A stretch of DNA of 64,000 bases from Sugiyamaella lignohabitans (taxonomy: Eukaryota > Ascomycota > Dipodascomycetes > Dipodascales > Trichomonascaceae). Position numbers and translations under genes: made by a program. How positions within the stretch are numbered: position 1 is the first letter of the stretch; the number at the start of each line of letters is the position of its first letter. A model generated the notes under the pieces. That model had not been told where the DNA came from. It ran no database searches and was given only the letters and a program-made list of their open reading frames with translations. This document shows, piece by piece, positions 22,327 to 33,626 of this stretch. The stretch lies in the NCBI RefSeq assembly GCF_001640025.1, contig NC_031672.1, forward strand, positions 5,580,001 through 5,644,000, in the 5' to 3' direction.

Positions 22327-24006
22327 TTATAATTTTACATCACGCAGGAGATCTCCTAAGCTACGTTGACTAGGCCTCTCGGGTGGAGCAGGTTGAGGTG
22401 GAATATGACTATCCGAGGACCCGTGATAATAATGTGAAGCCCACGACCGTCGTTCTGTTAGAAGGAAGTGCAGCTGGTGTCTTAAGCTGGTGAACCCCGA
22501 TCTTAAAACATTGATCTCTTCACTTAGTCGGATATTTTCACGCATCATTAGCATGCCCTGTTTCAAATACATGTCGCTAGAAGTAGAGTTGAGATGGTCA
22601 ACATCTCTCCGTAGTCTTTCGCATTCCATAAACATATGGAGTAAGTCTGAGTCTGTGAAAGATGTTGTTGATGAGTTTGTCCGAGAGGCTGCTGTAGAAT
22701 CTGTAATGGTCGAAGTTTCATCATTTGTTATTGAGGTAAGTCGCTCAACACATAGTCGCAGAGCCTGATTGTCATGTTCCAACGATTCTATTCGTTTAGT
22801 TTGTTTGCTCAAAACTGGAATCAGCTTGATAAGTATACATGCTGCTTGGTGATCAGCTATCAGTTGCTGGTCGGACCGCTTTCCTGACCAATCACAACCA
22901 TATTCCTGTGCTGGACAAAATACAATACCCGCTGTACACTCTTCTCGACTATGATGTGTTAAAAGTGGTCGTGCCATTGTTTGCTGACAGTCTTGACAGA
23001 TTACGCTAACCGCCATACATTCTTCGGAAATATGTCGTTCCACATCATCCGTGTCGACAGATTCCCCACATTCACATTGTACAGACGTTGTATTCTTTTG
23101 TAGTTCCTTTTGCTCATGAACACATTTGTACAGCACTCTCGTGATGGAGCTCCCTCTTTGTCGTGGACTCGGGGGAGTCTGACAAACCAGTCCATTTAAT
23201 GTCGCTTCAGCACTCTCACTATCATGAAGTTTCGTATAGTCTTTCAGTTCTACCGAGCTTGTATCATCACTTGGTACTGGGTATTCTAAAGCACTGCTCT
23301 CTGCAAGCGTACTCTGTCCTCCTACTCCACTTGCGGATCGCGAGATACTACGTGCGTCAGCAAGTGTGTTATTCAATAACGAATTTGATCTCGTGGTCTT
23401 TGCGGTAACCGCAGCCAGGCGAGCCTTTTTGATTTCATCCAAGACTTCTCCTCTTAGTGCTATGTCTTCGCAAGTCTTGCCATCGCTTCGAAGGCCCGAG
23501 CACTTAACATTGACAAAAGGACAGTCCTGACTCACATGTTTCGATACTAGCCATCGCTTATCTTCCCAGTTACATCCTCTATTGGCAAAAGGACATGCCA
23601 CTACCAAGTCGTTTACCAAACTTGAAATTAAGAAAGGGGCCGGCTGAAGATCTTTCGGGTTCGGCAGCGGGTGTCTGTCTACTGGACATCTAAAGAGGGG
23701 CAGCCTAGTTTCGTTGCTGCTGTTCTCTCTGACACTTGTGCTCTCATTGCTATTATCCATCACAGCACTATATGCTTCCAAAATACATTTTCTGCAAAAT
23801 GTATGACCACATTTTGTAGAATATGGCTCTACAAGCACCATCTGACAAATGGGACATATGAATTGTTCTAGACCTATCTTATTCCTGTATTCCAAACTCC
23901 AGTAGTCAACTTCTTCTTTCGCTGTTAGCAGCATTTTATCTAGCAGATCATCTTCTGTGAACATGAGTTGCTTCAGATTATCCAGATAATTTGAATAATT
24001 TGACAT
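22327..24006 (-). CDS. RING finger / TRAF-type zinc finger protein, probable E3 ubiquitin ligase
   Basis: 559 residues from the first ATG at 24006; the frame is open a little further upstream, but only with a TTG. A C3HC4 RING is at about 50-110 (CPICQMVLVEP, CGHTFCRKCI, FRCPVDRHPLP). Cys/His clusters of TRAF type follow at about 135-190 (CPFANRGCNWEDKR, HVSQDCPFV) and at about 300-400 (CECGESVDTDDVERHISEEC, CPAQEYGCDWSGKR). A Ser-rich linker separates them. A leucine-rich helix at about 400-440 and a second helical stretch at about 475-530 may oligomerise the protein. Animal TRAF-like ligases share this layout but have a C-terminal MATH domain, which is absent here. The substrate is unknown, and ubiquitin ligase activity is inferred from the RING. 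Confidence 0.78.
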   Translation of the reverse strand: MSNYSNYLDNLKQLMFTEDDLLDKMLLTAKEEVDYWSLEYRNKIGLEQFICPICQMVLVEPYSTKCGHTFCRKCILEAYSAVMDNSNESTSVRENSSNETRLPLFRCPVDRHPLPNPKDLQPAPFLISSLVNDLVVACPFANRGCNWEDKRWLVSKHVSQDCPFVNVKCSGLRSDGKTCEDIALRGEVLDEIKKARLAAVTAKTTRSNSLLNNTLADARSISRSASGVGGQSTLAESSALEYPVPSDDTSSVELKDYTKLHDSESAEATLNGLVCQTPPSPRQRGSSITRVLYKCVHEQKELQKNTTSVQCECGESVDTDDVERHISEECMAVSVICQDCQQTMARPLLTHHSREECTAGIVFCPAQEYGCDWSGKRSDQQLIADHQAACILIKLIPVLSKQTKRIESLEHDNQALRLCVERLTSITNDETSTITDSTAASRTNSSTTSFTDSDLLHMFMECERLRRDVDHLNSTSSDMYLKQGMLMMRENIRLSEEINVLRSGFTSLRHQLHFLLTERRSWASHYYHGSSDSHIPPQPAPPERPSQRSLGDLLRDVKL

Positions 24007-24560
24007 TCCGAGTCTATTCCTCTCACCAGGTAAATTCAAGCTGAATATTGTCTACTAGTATCATGTGAGGTTTAAGTCTGGAACTCAGCTGCTATCTGAT
24101 CACCGTTTTGCCGTGCATTTACCCCAGTTCCTACGGTAGACGGGTAGACGCGGAAAACTGTAGCAACCTCTTTTGAAGAATACTTTCAAATCTTGGTGTT
24201 TAGTCATTGCCTTTTGTATTGTTAGAGGAGGAGTTGAATTAAACCATTTAAATTGGTCTTTTCATATATCATTTGTAATCGGATGCTCGTATCATATGAG
24301 CTTTCTCACACTGATAAGTCGGAAGGGGAATTTATTTCAAATTCATCAAAGGATTAAAACGAATCTCCGTACAGCAATATGACATGACTGCATGATGTAC
24401 TATTAATTGCAGCAGACAGCGTCCAGATATTTGCCTTCCACAGCTCATAGTAACATCACTTATCACTACAAACTAGGGTATTATACAAACAGTTCTGCGA
24501 AGCAGACTAAATTCAAAAACAGCCAAATTAGAACTCACTTTGCATAATATAAGAGACAGT
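24007..24560. other. Intergenic, divergent promoters
   Basis: Shared upstream region of the RING protein gene (minus) and the SNARE gene (plus). It is AT-rich. No gene or repeat was recognised. Confidence 0.5.
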
Positions 24561-25358
24561 ATGGCGCCATCGCTATTGGCAAAACTTAGATTGTTGTCGG
24601 AGCAGACGAAGACCTCTATTGAAGAACGAGACAGGCTGCGGTTGCTGAAGGTGCCAATTTCAGCACATGACGATAGGGAGATTGTGAAATCTTTACATAC
24701 TATCCATGATGGCTTGTTAGAGATCGAAAATGATCTAGGAGAAAGTACATATGACCAGAACCAGTTCAAGAAACTATGTGCCAGCTGCAGTTCGATATTG
24801 GACTTGTATAAGAATGACCCAGATGCTTCCAAAGATATTGATTATGAAAGTCTCAAGTTTATTCCTAGTAGGCAAGCACCAGCTAGCGTTCCCCGGCAAT
24901 CTTCTCTTGCGTCATCGTCGCCGTCATCTGCGCCGTCACAGAGCAAATCAGTCCGGTTTAAAGACAAAGTTGTAGACACTGAGAGATTCATCCAGCCTTA
25001 CAGAGACTTCCCGGATGAAGAAGACGAAGAATCCCGTGCATCAGTTCCACCATTGTCATCTAGTGATCTTTACGAGAATCAGCAGCAGTTAATACGAGAT
25101 CAAGATGCTCATCTCGACAGCTTATCTCAGAGCGTTTCCCGCCAACATGAACTTAGTATTCAGATCGATTCTGAGCTCGACTCGCATCTAGAGCTGCTCG
25201 ACGATGTCGATAATCTAGCTGATCGTAGCCAGGATAGGCTGGCCCTCGCCCGTAAGCGACTAGACATTTTCTCTCATAAGGCACGTCAGCATGGGTCCTC
25301 CATCACCATCGCTATTCTGGCGCTGATTCTTGTGATTCTCTTGGTTGTGCTGAGTTGA
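24561..25358 (+). CDS. SYN8: Qc-SNARE, SYN8-like
   Basis: Tail-anchored endosomal t-SNARE light chain. 265 residues from the ATG at 24561; an upstream TTG in frame is not a likely start. The N-terminal half is helical. It is followed by a Ser/Pro-rich linker, then the SNARE motif at about 170-235 (RDQDAHLDSLSQSVSRQHEL, SIQIDSELDSHLELLDDVDN) with a central-layer glutamine. The last 17 residues (SITIAILALILVILLVV) are a single C-terminal membrane anchor. The heptad pattern and the R-QHELS-QI segment fit Syn8/syntaxin-8 better than Tlg1 or Vam7. The assignment within the Qc group is by inspection only. Confidence 0.8.
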   Translation: MAPSLLAKLRLLSEQTKTSIEERDRLRLLKVPISAHDDREIVKSLHTIHDGLLEIENDLGESTYDQNQFKKLCASCSSILDLYKNDPDASKDIDYESLKFIPSRQAPASVPRQSSLASSSPSSAPSQSKSVRFKDKVVDTERFIQPYRDFPDEEDEESRASVPPLSSSDLYENQQQLIRDQDAHLDSLSQSVSRQHELSIQIDSELDSHLELLDDVDNLADRSQDRLALARKRLDIFSHKARQHGSSITIAILALILVILLVVLS

Positions 25359-26313
25359 TCTTGCATTTAGTGGATACTGTCCCTTGTAATTGGGATTTCG
25401 TCCATGGTTTCATCTGTACATGTCACCTCATATCTAGTATGCTGGTATTCAAAACAAAACTAGATTTTAGCAAGTGAGCCTGTATGCAGCAGTTGGCTCC
25501 ACCTCCTTGCCGGGACACAGCTTGTAAGTTATGATAATGATAATGACATAGTAATAGTATAGGTGATTTAACGATAATACGATAGGATAACTAAACTTGA
25601 TAATGATAAAATACAAATAATGATTATTGAGACTTAATAATAATAATAAGAAGAATGATAATAATAATAACGATATAATATAAACAACGTGATACTAATA
25701 ACATACAGAAAGATAAATGTTCTGCACATAAATAAAAAATACAGTTGACTAAATGCAACTGGATACTCCGTGAAAGTCATTAACGTATGGAAACATGCAT
25801 GTGGAATATTAGAGATTGGTAATCGTGGAAATAAAGAAAACAACGAGAAACGTGAAACAACATAAAAAATCAGGTCAAAACATATCGAACGCAGATGAAT
25901 TGTAAGAAAGATAAACCAGCACCTGAATAAAGAAATAAAATAATAATAAAAAAGAAACAACCAATGAAATATATCTTAACAGTCTGCTTCCACAGGAAAC
26001 AAGAACAATATGAAACATGAAATGATAACAACAACAAAATAATAAGAATAAATGCATATCATATGGTACCTCCGATTGAGAATAAAGAAACAGGTCTGGA
26101 AATTTTTAAAAGACCATTGGAGAAGACAGGATAGAGGCTGGAATCATGGTATTGGCGGTTGCAGTAAAAGTTTCAATATGATTAGTTGATGCTGATAATG
26201 TCGTGAACAATGATGAGAGTAAAGGAGATTTGTTTTGAAGTCAGATATCCTCTTACATTGCTCATGTTAACGTTTTGTCTTTTTTGTTGTTTTCCACATT
26301 ATTCACCATTTCT
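25359..26313. other. AT-rich intergenic region with simple repeats
   Basis: Spacer between convergent genes. From about 25530 to 25690 and again around 25925-26050 it consists largely of short ATA/ATG/AAT-type repeats on the plus strand, and ORFs there encode only Tyr/Phe-rich shadows. No gene seen. Confidence 0.6.
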
Positions 26314-26961
26314 CTACCAAGCCCGTCCTCTGACCGATGTCCCATAGGTATCTACACCGGCACTAACCGGATATTGCGTACCAGAAAAGTTACCTCTCAT
26401 TGGAGATCCATTGCTGACGGTCGAATTATTAGCAGTATAGTATACAGTGCTTCCCGAAGCACTACTTGAATTATGGGGTGTCGAGTAATATCCTCCTCCG
26501 GCAATTGGGGAAGATACATTACTTCCAGTCATCGGGTCAATAATATCAACAGGTCTCCGACGTACTGGAGTGCTAGCTACAGCTGGTCCTCCCATCATAA
26601 GAACACCGCCGGCAGAAGAAGGACCGCTCATACCGTTGTTTCCCGTATTATAATAATAGGTACCTCCACTGGCCAAAACCGCTCCACCAGCTCTTGAAAT
26701 TGGTGATCCTCCGCTTGAACCACTACTGTAGTAATAGTCAGGGGCCGCTGTACTATGAGGAGGAGTCGTTTGAGCTGATGTACTCAAGCTATTTAAGTTG
26801 TGGTTGGGTGATCCATGGCTGTCCAGCATACCATATCGATAGAGGTTGACCTCTTCTTCTGACAAAGCAGGGCAGAATTCAACGTCGTCTTCTACATCAA
26901 ATGCTCTACCAGCATTGAATCTTGCACCAACCTGGCTAAGTGGTTGGTTTGAATAAATCAT
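26314..26961 (-). CDS. Unknown protein with conserved-looking N-terminus and Gly/Ser/Tyr-rich body
   Basis: 215 residues from the first ATG at 26961; the frame extends upstream to 27006 without ATG, and an upstream exon was not found. The first 45 residues (NQPLSQVGARFNAGRAFD, then an acidic VEDDVEFCPALSEEEV) look like a conserved structured or binding segment. The rest is low complexity: YYYSSGSSGGS, repeated GG and NN runs, and TYYYNTG. A short basic motif RRRPVDIIDPMTG resembles the K/R-P-I-x-I-x-P-x-TG motif seen in fungal translation-related low-complexity proteins (weak comparison). No membrane segment or enzyme motif is seen. I cannot name it; a low-complexity RNA-associated protein is one possibility. 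Confidence 0.6.
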   Translation of the reverse strand: MIYSNQPLSQVGARFNAGRAFDVEDDVEFCPALSEEEVNLYRYGMLDSHGSPNHNLNSLSTSAQTTPPHSTAAPDYYYSSGSSGGSPISRAGGAVLASGGTYYYNTGNNGMSGPSSAGGVLMMGGPAVASTPVRRRPVDIIDPMTGSNVSSPIAGGGYYSTPHNSSSASGSTVYYTANNSTVSNGSPMRGNFSGTQYPVSAGVDTYGTSVRGRAW

Positions 26962-28365
26962 TGCACTGGTCTGTCTTAAAATCAAAGCTTCTTCTAGGGG
27001 ACCCAACTAAAAAATTCAACTGCTGTGCTGAGCTCCGTGCACTGCTCTCTATAGAGCTTTAGTTCCTACTTTTCTAGAATTTTGCTCAGAATATATGAGA
27101 TGTGATGCTATCTGGTTTGTTATAATCCTTCAGAGCTCATCCACTCGGCTGTATCGGCAGTAATTGTGTTTGCAAAAAAAATACGTAGTAGGGTAAAGAA
27201 GAAATCAAGTCAAGTTAATTTACATATTCTGCGGCACCTTTTTTTATATATGACAGACCACTGCTGGTGGGGACTTTGCAGGAGCACCACTAAAGTGTGC
27301 ATAACCGTTGTTATGGAGGCAAGCTTCTCCTGTATCTAATCTCCTTAGGTAACAGCCAAATGAACTTGCCGATCGATATCCTTGAATAAGCAACCATCAT
27401 GGTCTATCCACCGCGACTATATTTAGAATAACTAATATTCTAGACTACCCAGTATCGTTATTACAATTCTAACCATTTGTGTATAAATCGTCCACTTTCA
27501 AGACAATCTAATTTTAATTTCCATCTTATTTCATGTTGCGCAGCTCAAGTCTTGGTCTCATTATAAGCATGTTAGGATCTACCTGACCTTGATTTTTTAT
27601 TAATATTATTTGTGTATATTATACATTCTTCAGGTCGTGAGTTTAATTTACAGTATTGGAGAGGGTGTCACCCACTACGGATCAGTACGTCAACTGTCTA
27701 AGAATGTGACCATGATCCTTCATTTTATCAAATTCAATACAAAATCAATGATTTTAAGCAGAGGAAAATTTAATTTAATTACTGACGCATTTATGATTAA
27801 TCTTTATCTATATTATATAAGTTTTCCTGCTCCGATTAGCTTTCATATTTATTACTCACATTTTGGTATATGACCCTGATTTAGTATGTGTAACGGCCAG
27901 ATCTGGACCGACACTCTAAACGTTTCAAAAAATAAACAGCTCTGTTGACGGGCAACATTTGCGACACAGGAGACGTGTTGCGTTGCCATAGTAGAGTTAT
28001 AGAATTGTTTGAAACTATGTATATGCTTCGGTTTCCCACTTAAGTCGCTTACTATGGAATGTGCGTTTGACCCCTTGCTATCCTTTTAGCGACTCACTAT
28101 AATGATAACGCCAAAGGGGTTCCAATTTACACTGCAATATGCTATGAAAGATAATAACAATTTACATCGAAAATAAGTCTGAAGTAGAATATATAATTTA
28201 TTAATCGATCGATAATATCGCAATAATATATAGGGGCAGGAAACGTGATTCAGGAGCCGCGCGGGAATGACCTTCAAGGTACACTGTAGGTGGTGTGGTA
28301 CGGAAATATTCCTATGCATCGGGGTAGATCAAAGCACTGAAAAGTTAGTCGTCGGAGACATTATC
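26962..28365. other. Intergenic, divergent promoter region (about 1.4 kb)
   Basis: Between the unknown Gly/Ser-rich gene (minus) and MSE1 (plus). It is AT-rich with a TATATA near 28224-28232. The open frame of MSE1 extends back to an ATG at 28267 (see that entry). No other gene or repeat seen. Confidence 0.5.
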
Positions 28366-30060
28366 ATGCTCAGGGGGAAAATGCCATCAGGGGCATTTCG
28401 TAGATTTTTGTCAACGAGTGCCATCCGTAGTGCAAAGAGGGCCCCAAAGCCATTTTCACTTAAATCCCATAATAAATTATCCGAGAACCAGACGACTCCG
28501 GCTTCTCCAATAAATGATACAAACATATCTACAACTGCACCAGCTCGAACGAGATTCGCACCATCTCCAACAGGATTTATTCATCTAGGTTCTCTGAGAA
28601 CAGCACTTTATAATTATTTATTAGCTAAGAGTACAGGAGGTCAGTTCCTGCTACGACTGGAAGACACCGATAGAAAGCGACTGGTCCCTGGAGCTGAAGA
28701 GAATATTTATGAGTCGTTGAAATGGACGGGACTCAATTGGGACGAGGGTCCAGTAGTCGGTGGACCCTATGGGCCATATAAGCAATCGGAAAGATCTGGA
28801 ATATATGCCAAATATGTCGAACAGTTGTTAGATTCTGGAGATGCTTACCGTTGTTTCTGCTCAAGAGAGCGGTTAGATTCATTAAGTAGCTCTGCCAGAA
28901 AGCTACACCCCCCTTCAATGGCTTCTTACGATAGAAAATGTTCTCACTTATCGCGAGAAGAGAGTGATGATAAAGCTCATAATGGGAACCCATTTACAAT
29001 TCGGCTCAAATCACCATCAGTATACCCAGAATTCGACGATATCTTGCATGGTACTCTCTCACTACAGACACAGGTTAACTATTCCGATATTCGTTATGAT
29101 GACCCTGTTCTGGTGAAATCAGATGGACTGCCAACTTATCATTTTGCCAATGTGATAGATGATTATTTAATGAAAATCACACATGTTATACGCGGAGAAG
29201 AGTGGCTCGCATCTACTCCTAAGCATATGGCTCTATATACTGCTCTAGGGTGGAAGGCACCGAAGTTCATTCATATTCCACTATTGACATCATTGTCGGA
29301 CAAAAAGCTAAGTAAACGTTCGGGTGACAGAGGAATATTATCAATGGGTGACTCTGGTATTTTGCCTGAGGCTTTAGTCAATTTTGTTGCCCTGTTCGGT
29401 TGGTCTCCACCTCGTGAGAGTGTTGGGGTTACTATATCTGAGCTATTTACACTACAAGATCTCGTAGAGAAATTCAATTTAGATGGACTCACAAAAGGAA
29501 ATGCAAAAGTGGATGACAAAAAGCTTATGTTTTTCAACAGTCATTATTTTAGAGAGAGACTTGCTGATAAAACGAAGTTGAATAGCATTGTACAGGAGTG
29601 TCATAGTATGCAGATGGAATTGGTCAAAAATCAACAGGCCGATCTAGATACTTCGGTTCTAAGTGAAGAATACACAGCAAAGGTGCTGGAAGCCTTTGGG
29701 ACTAAAAATCTTACATCTGTGCAAGATTTTGTAAACCGTAGCAGCTATTTCTACATACAGCCATGGCAAAGTGACACTGCTGTAAAGGCTTTGAAAGAGC
29801 TTCAAGCTGACACATATGCTAAAGATATCAGTGCCGAGTTCCTTAGATTACTAGACCAGGAAAACCTACCTGATTCATGGGCTGAAAGCATTTGCAAGGA
29901 AATAACCAGCTCTAACAAATGGACCAAAAAACAGATATTCAGCGTGTTACGTTACACTCTGGCAGGAGGGGTTTCTGGCGTAACAATTCCCAAAATAATG
30001 ACCATTCTCGGTCCAAATGTTACTAAACTACGGGCCACAGAAGCTCTTTCGAAATTGTAA
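28366..30060 (+). CDS. MSE1: Mitochondrial glutamyl-tRNA synthetase
   Basis: Class I aminoacyl-tRNA synthetase that charges mitochondrial tRNA-Glu. The frame is open from an ATG at 28267, but the 33 residues added there are not presequence-like. From 28366 the protein begins MLRGKMPSGAFRRFLSTSAIRSAKRAPK, an Arg/Ser-rich, acid-free mitochondrial targeting signal, so 28366 or 28381 is preferred (564 or 559 residues). The HIGH-type motif lies in FAPSPTGFIHLGSLRTALYN and the KMSKS-type motif is KKLSKRSGD (near 29308). LRLEDTDRKR and ADVIDDYLM-type substrate segments (HFANVIDDYLMKITHVIRGEEW) are also present. The C-terminus is a helical anticodon-binding region. The length suits MSE1 (about 540). 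Confidence 0.93.
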   Translation: MLRGKMPSGAFRRFLSTSAIRSAKRAPKPFSLKSHNKLSENQTTPASPINDTNISTTAPARTRFAPSPTGFIHLGSLRTALYNYLLAKSTGGQFLLRLEDTDRKRLVPGAEENIYESLKWTGLNWDEGPVVGGPYGPYKQSERSGIYAKYVEQLLDSGDAYRCFCSRERLDSLSSSARKLHPPSMASYDRKCSHLSREESDDKAHNGNPFTIRLKSPSVYPEFDDILHGTLSLQTQVNYSDIRYDDPVLVKSDGLPTYHFANVIDDYLMKITHVIRGEEWLASTPKHMALYTALGWKAPKFIHIPLLTSLSDKKLSKRSGDRGILSMGDSGILPEALVNFVALFGWSPPRESVGVTISELFTLQDLVEKFNLDGLTKGNAKVDDKKLMFFNSHYFRERLADKTKLNSIVQECHSMQMELVKNQQADLDTSVLSEEYTAKVLEAFGTKNLTSVQDFVNRSSYFYIQPWQSDTAVKALKELQADTYAKDISAEFLRLLDQENLPDSWAESICKEITSSNKWTKKQIFSVLRYTLAGGVSGVTIPKIMTILGPNVTKLRATEALSKL

Positions 30061-30116
30061 ATAAATTATGTATATAAAATAAGTTATTCTATAGAAATCG
30101 TCATGAAAAATTCGCA

Positions 30117-33100
30117 TCATTCGTCCTCCTTCATGCGCTTCAAGCGTTTAACAGCACCCGAAATAGATAATTTGGTAGCTGCTTCTTCGCCAATCTGATC
30201 ACCAGAATATATGCAACAAATTTTCATACGCTTATGATAAGAAAGATCCCTCAAAAGCTTAGGCGTGACTAAGAAGTATTGCGAAGTGTTCTCGGAGCAA
30301 GCAATATCCACCATCAAGTTATGAACCATCCTTTCGTTACGAGGGTCCATTCCTTGGTTGATCTCATCCACAACTCTAAATGGAGACTTAGCTAGTCCTT
30401 GTAGTGACATCAAATACAAAGAAGTGGAAACAGATCTCTCTCCTCCTGATTGTCGTTGTGCATTGAGAACTTGTAGCGACGACGTCTCTCGGAAGCTGAC
30501 TAAAATTTCGAGAGCCCAATCCTCATAAAGATTACTACTCTTTTTTAAAACAACCTTGCCCCTACATCCTATCCGTGCAAACATTTCACCAAATTTGTCA
30601 GAGATTTCATCAATCAACTTCGTAACTTCCGGTTCCCAATGCTTCGCAATTTCTTGAATGCTACGGTCGAGTTTCTCTGTCGCACTTTCAAGGTCGCTTG
30701 CCTGTGATCTCAAATCAGTGACTGATGTTTGTAGCCGGTTTCTGCTTTGAAGTATATCTTCCATATTGTCCATTTGATTACTGCCTTCCATTTCGATCCT
30801 TGCATTAAGCTTCGCAATAGCCTCATCAAGAGCTTTTTTCGAACTGAACTCCTCAGCTTTAGCTGACAACTCACCGAATTTGGCGCTACCTAAGCGAGCC
30901 AGATTCTCCTTCAATTTTCTAATATCAACAACAACTTTCCTTCCCTCTTCCTTAATATCACTTTGCTGCTTAACGAGATGTTCATAACCCTGCTTAATAA
31001 TATTATCAAATGCTGTTGCTTGTCTTCGTGCAACAGCCATACGGGCTCCCAAGTGCAGAGAAGTCCATTCCGAATCTATCCGCTGATCAAGCGTTTCTGC
31101 AAGTTTCGTGCATTCTTTGGCTAATTTTCGGGCCCTAACTTCAAGATCTTGTTGAGCTTGCTCAACCTCCTTCATAATATCAGGAGGGCTGGCTTCCTTA
31201 GCTGCCAAATCATTTTCCTTGTCGGAAAGTAACTTTGCAACTTTTTCTAGATTAGATGATAACGTCATAATCTTTTCTTTCTTGCGACGAATCTCAAATC
31301 TCTTTTCAGAAAGCATCTTCTCTTTCTGCTCCAAAGACAAGTACTCTTGTTTGATGCTTTTGACATTTTCTTCAAGCTCTTTTATTTGTATTGTGTATTG
31401 CTCGATCTCTCCTTCGAGCTCCCTTTTGAGGTCATCACTAGTGGTATTTGAAAATGCACCCAGCCAAAACGCACCTTTAAGATTTCTAGAAGAGGTGGTA
31501 AATAATCGTCTACCATATGCCGACCTTGAATATTGAACGACTTTCTTTGTGTCAATAAAGCGGCCAGTGAAATTTTGTTCTTGTAAAAATGTTTCTTGTG
31601 CATCTGATATTCGGCTACTTTTGCAATAAGGAATAGCATGTAATTTTTCTTCAATACAAATCATATTCAGCACGGAAGGATGTCCCTCTAACAGGTCCAC
31701 TAGATATCCATCAAATCCGTTAGATATCAGCAAATCTCTTTGAATTGGCAATGGATGATCTTGTAGAGATTTAAACTTAGATCCGGAATACTCCACTACA
31801 TTCACATTCAATCGTAGATTATCAATAACATGCTTTGTAAAAGTAAGATAGTCCGTTCTGGACTCACAAACAAATGTAGTCATAGTCTTAATATTCATCA
31901 AACTAAGCATAATTAAGCAGTCTTGATCTTTTAGTGCTAACGAAAGCAATGGTGGCCAGTGAACGGTTCCTTGAAACAAACTTTGGTTGTTCTTAACGTA
32001 GTCCATAGCTGCTATGATATTACGACCCTCCGAATTGAATCCTATGCTCTTAACAAACTGCATTCTTCGATGTTGGGCATCACCCAGCTGTTTCAAGGCG
32101 TCCTTAGAATTCTTCAGGCGTGCTTCAAGTGGAGAAAACTCTTCACGTCTTCTAGTTTCCAATTCCTCAAGCTTGGCTTTTCTTTGAGATTTCACCTTGT
32201 TGTACTCAGTGCCAATATGCTCCATTTGTTTAATAAGCTCTTCCAGTTGGCCATCTGCGAGTTGGTCTTGCAGATGTGCCTTATTTTTCTCTAAGTTCAG
32301 TATATCGTTTCTTAAGCCTTTCAAATCAAGCTCATACGTAGATGCAGATTCCACCTTTTGCTTGATTTTCTTCTTGATATATCTTATATCTGCAGTCAAC
32401 TCATCTATTTTGTTCTGAGTTCTCTCTGCTTGCCGCTCCAATGTGATATGGGATTCTTGTGAAGTTGCAAATTCCTTCTCAGATTCTGAATACAGAACTT
32501 GCGATTGGTCTAATCTTTCTTTTATCCTGGCATTGTTGTTCTTGGCATTTTTTATTTGTTCATTGCATTCATCCAGTGACTCTTTCAGTCTTTTTCGTCG
32601 CACTTTAAGATCATTAAGCTCACAAAATGGTATCGCTTCTCTCAATGCATCTAGTTCTTCTTGCAGTCGAGCGTATTCTGCCATGGACTGAACGAGCTCT
32701 TCCTTTTCTGCCAACTCTCGTTCTGAACGCTCCAATTCACCGTCGACATCTTCCTTACTTTTCGAAAATGTGGCAAGATCTCTACTCAGTTTTATCAATT
32801 GGTCGTGTCTTTCTAACAAGTCTACGCTTCCAATCGCCTGTTCAGTGGATCTCAAACGTTGCTGAGCATTTAACCCAGCAAAATCGGCCACTCGTTCTTG
32901 AGGGAGAAACTGACAGAGGTTATCAACCTGAATTCTCAGCCGTTGGATAAGTTGCTTAATTTCGGTTTCACTTTTATTCCGTCCATTCAACGCCCACTCG
33001 CTCTTCTTAGAAGTAATGGTCCTTTTTATAAGGTAATTATCTGGGACATTATCAGGAGCCTTGACTTCGATTTCAAGAACTGCCGTATCGCAGCCGGCTT

Positions 33101-33626
33101 TAATATAATCCTCGAGCTTTCTTGGTCCCAAGTTTTCAGGTTTGCCACCTAGTCCAAGACACAAGGCTGCAATCAGTGTGGACTTACCAGTACCATTTGG
33201 GCCGATAACCAAGTTAAGTGAATTGCCAAGCCGGTACTCAACGTGAGAATATACAACAAAATTTTGCATGACCACCTTGATAATGGCGCCCGGAGCATGT
33301 TCATCTTTGCATGTTAGTTTCGTTTTTACACATTTGCGGTATGATTCCTACAGTCCAATCACATAGGTGAGCACTTGCCAACAGCTCACACTGTACGAAT
33401 CACCACCACCTAGATTATACTTACCAGGATTTCTAAGTTGAATATCTATGTGATCTACTGATGGCCGTTCCCCCACAGTGGTAGAGATGGGCCCCAGAGG
33501 TTCACTAAATTCATCCCCATCGTCATCGGAGTTTGTGATTTGAGTTTGAGATTCTGAAACTTTTCTTCGCTTGTTAGAGTGCCTGGTGACCCTACTAGGT
33601 CTCAGTGGCACCTGTTCAACTACCAT
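30117..33626 (-). CDS. SMC5: Structural maintenance of chromosomes protein 5
   Basis: ATPase core of the SMC5/6 complex for recombinational repair and replication-stress tolerance. Exons on the minus strand are 33425..33626 and 30117..33304, giving 1,129 residues (S. cerevisiae Smc5 is 1,093). The 120-nt intron has donor GTAAGT, branch ACTAAC and acceptor AAAG. It joins RNP to DEHAPGAIIKVVMQNF, the family start of the head domain. Motifs are Walker A GPNGTGKSTLIAA, two long coiled coils at about 200-430 and 650-930 around a hinge, signature RQSGGERSVST and Walker B FRVVDEINQGMD. The N-terminal 65 residues are basic/acidic and disordered. The first ATG of exon 1 (33626) is used. It is 56 bases beyond MSE1 in convergent orientation. 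Confidence 0.95.

Noticed and set aside
25530..26050. ORFs of 60-108 codons in the AT-rich repeat region
   Set aside because: They encode Tyr/Phe/Leu strings created by ATA/AAT-type repeats.
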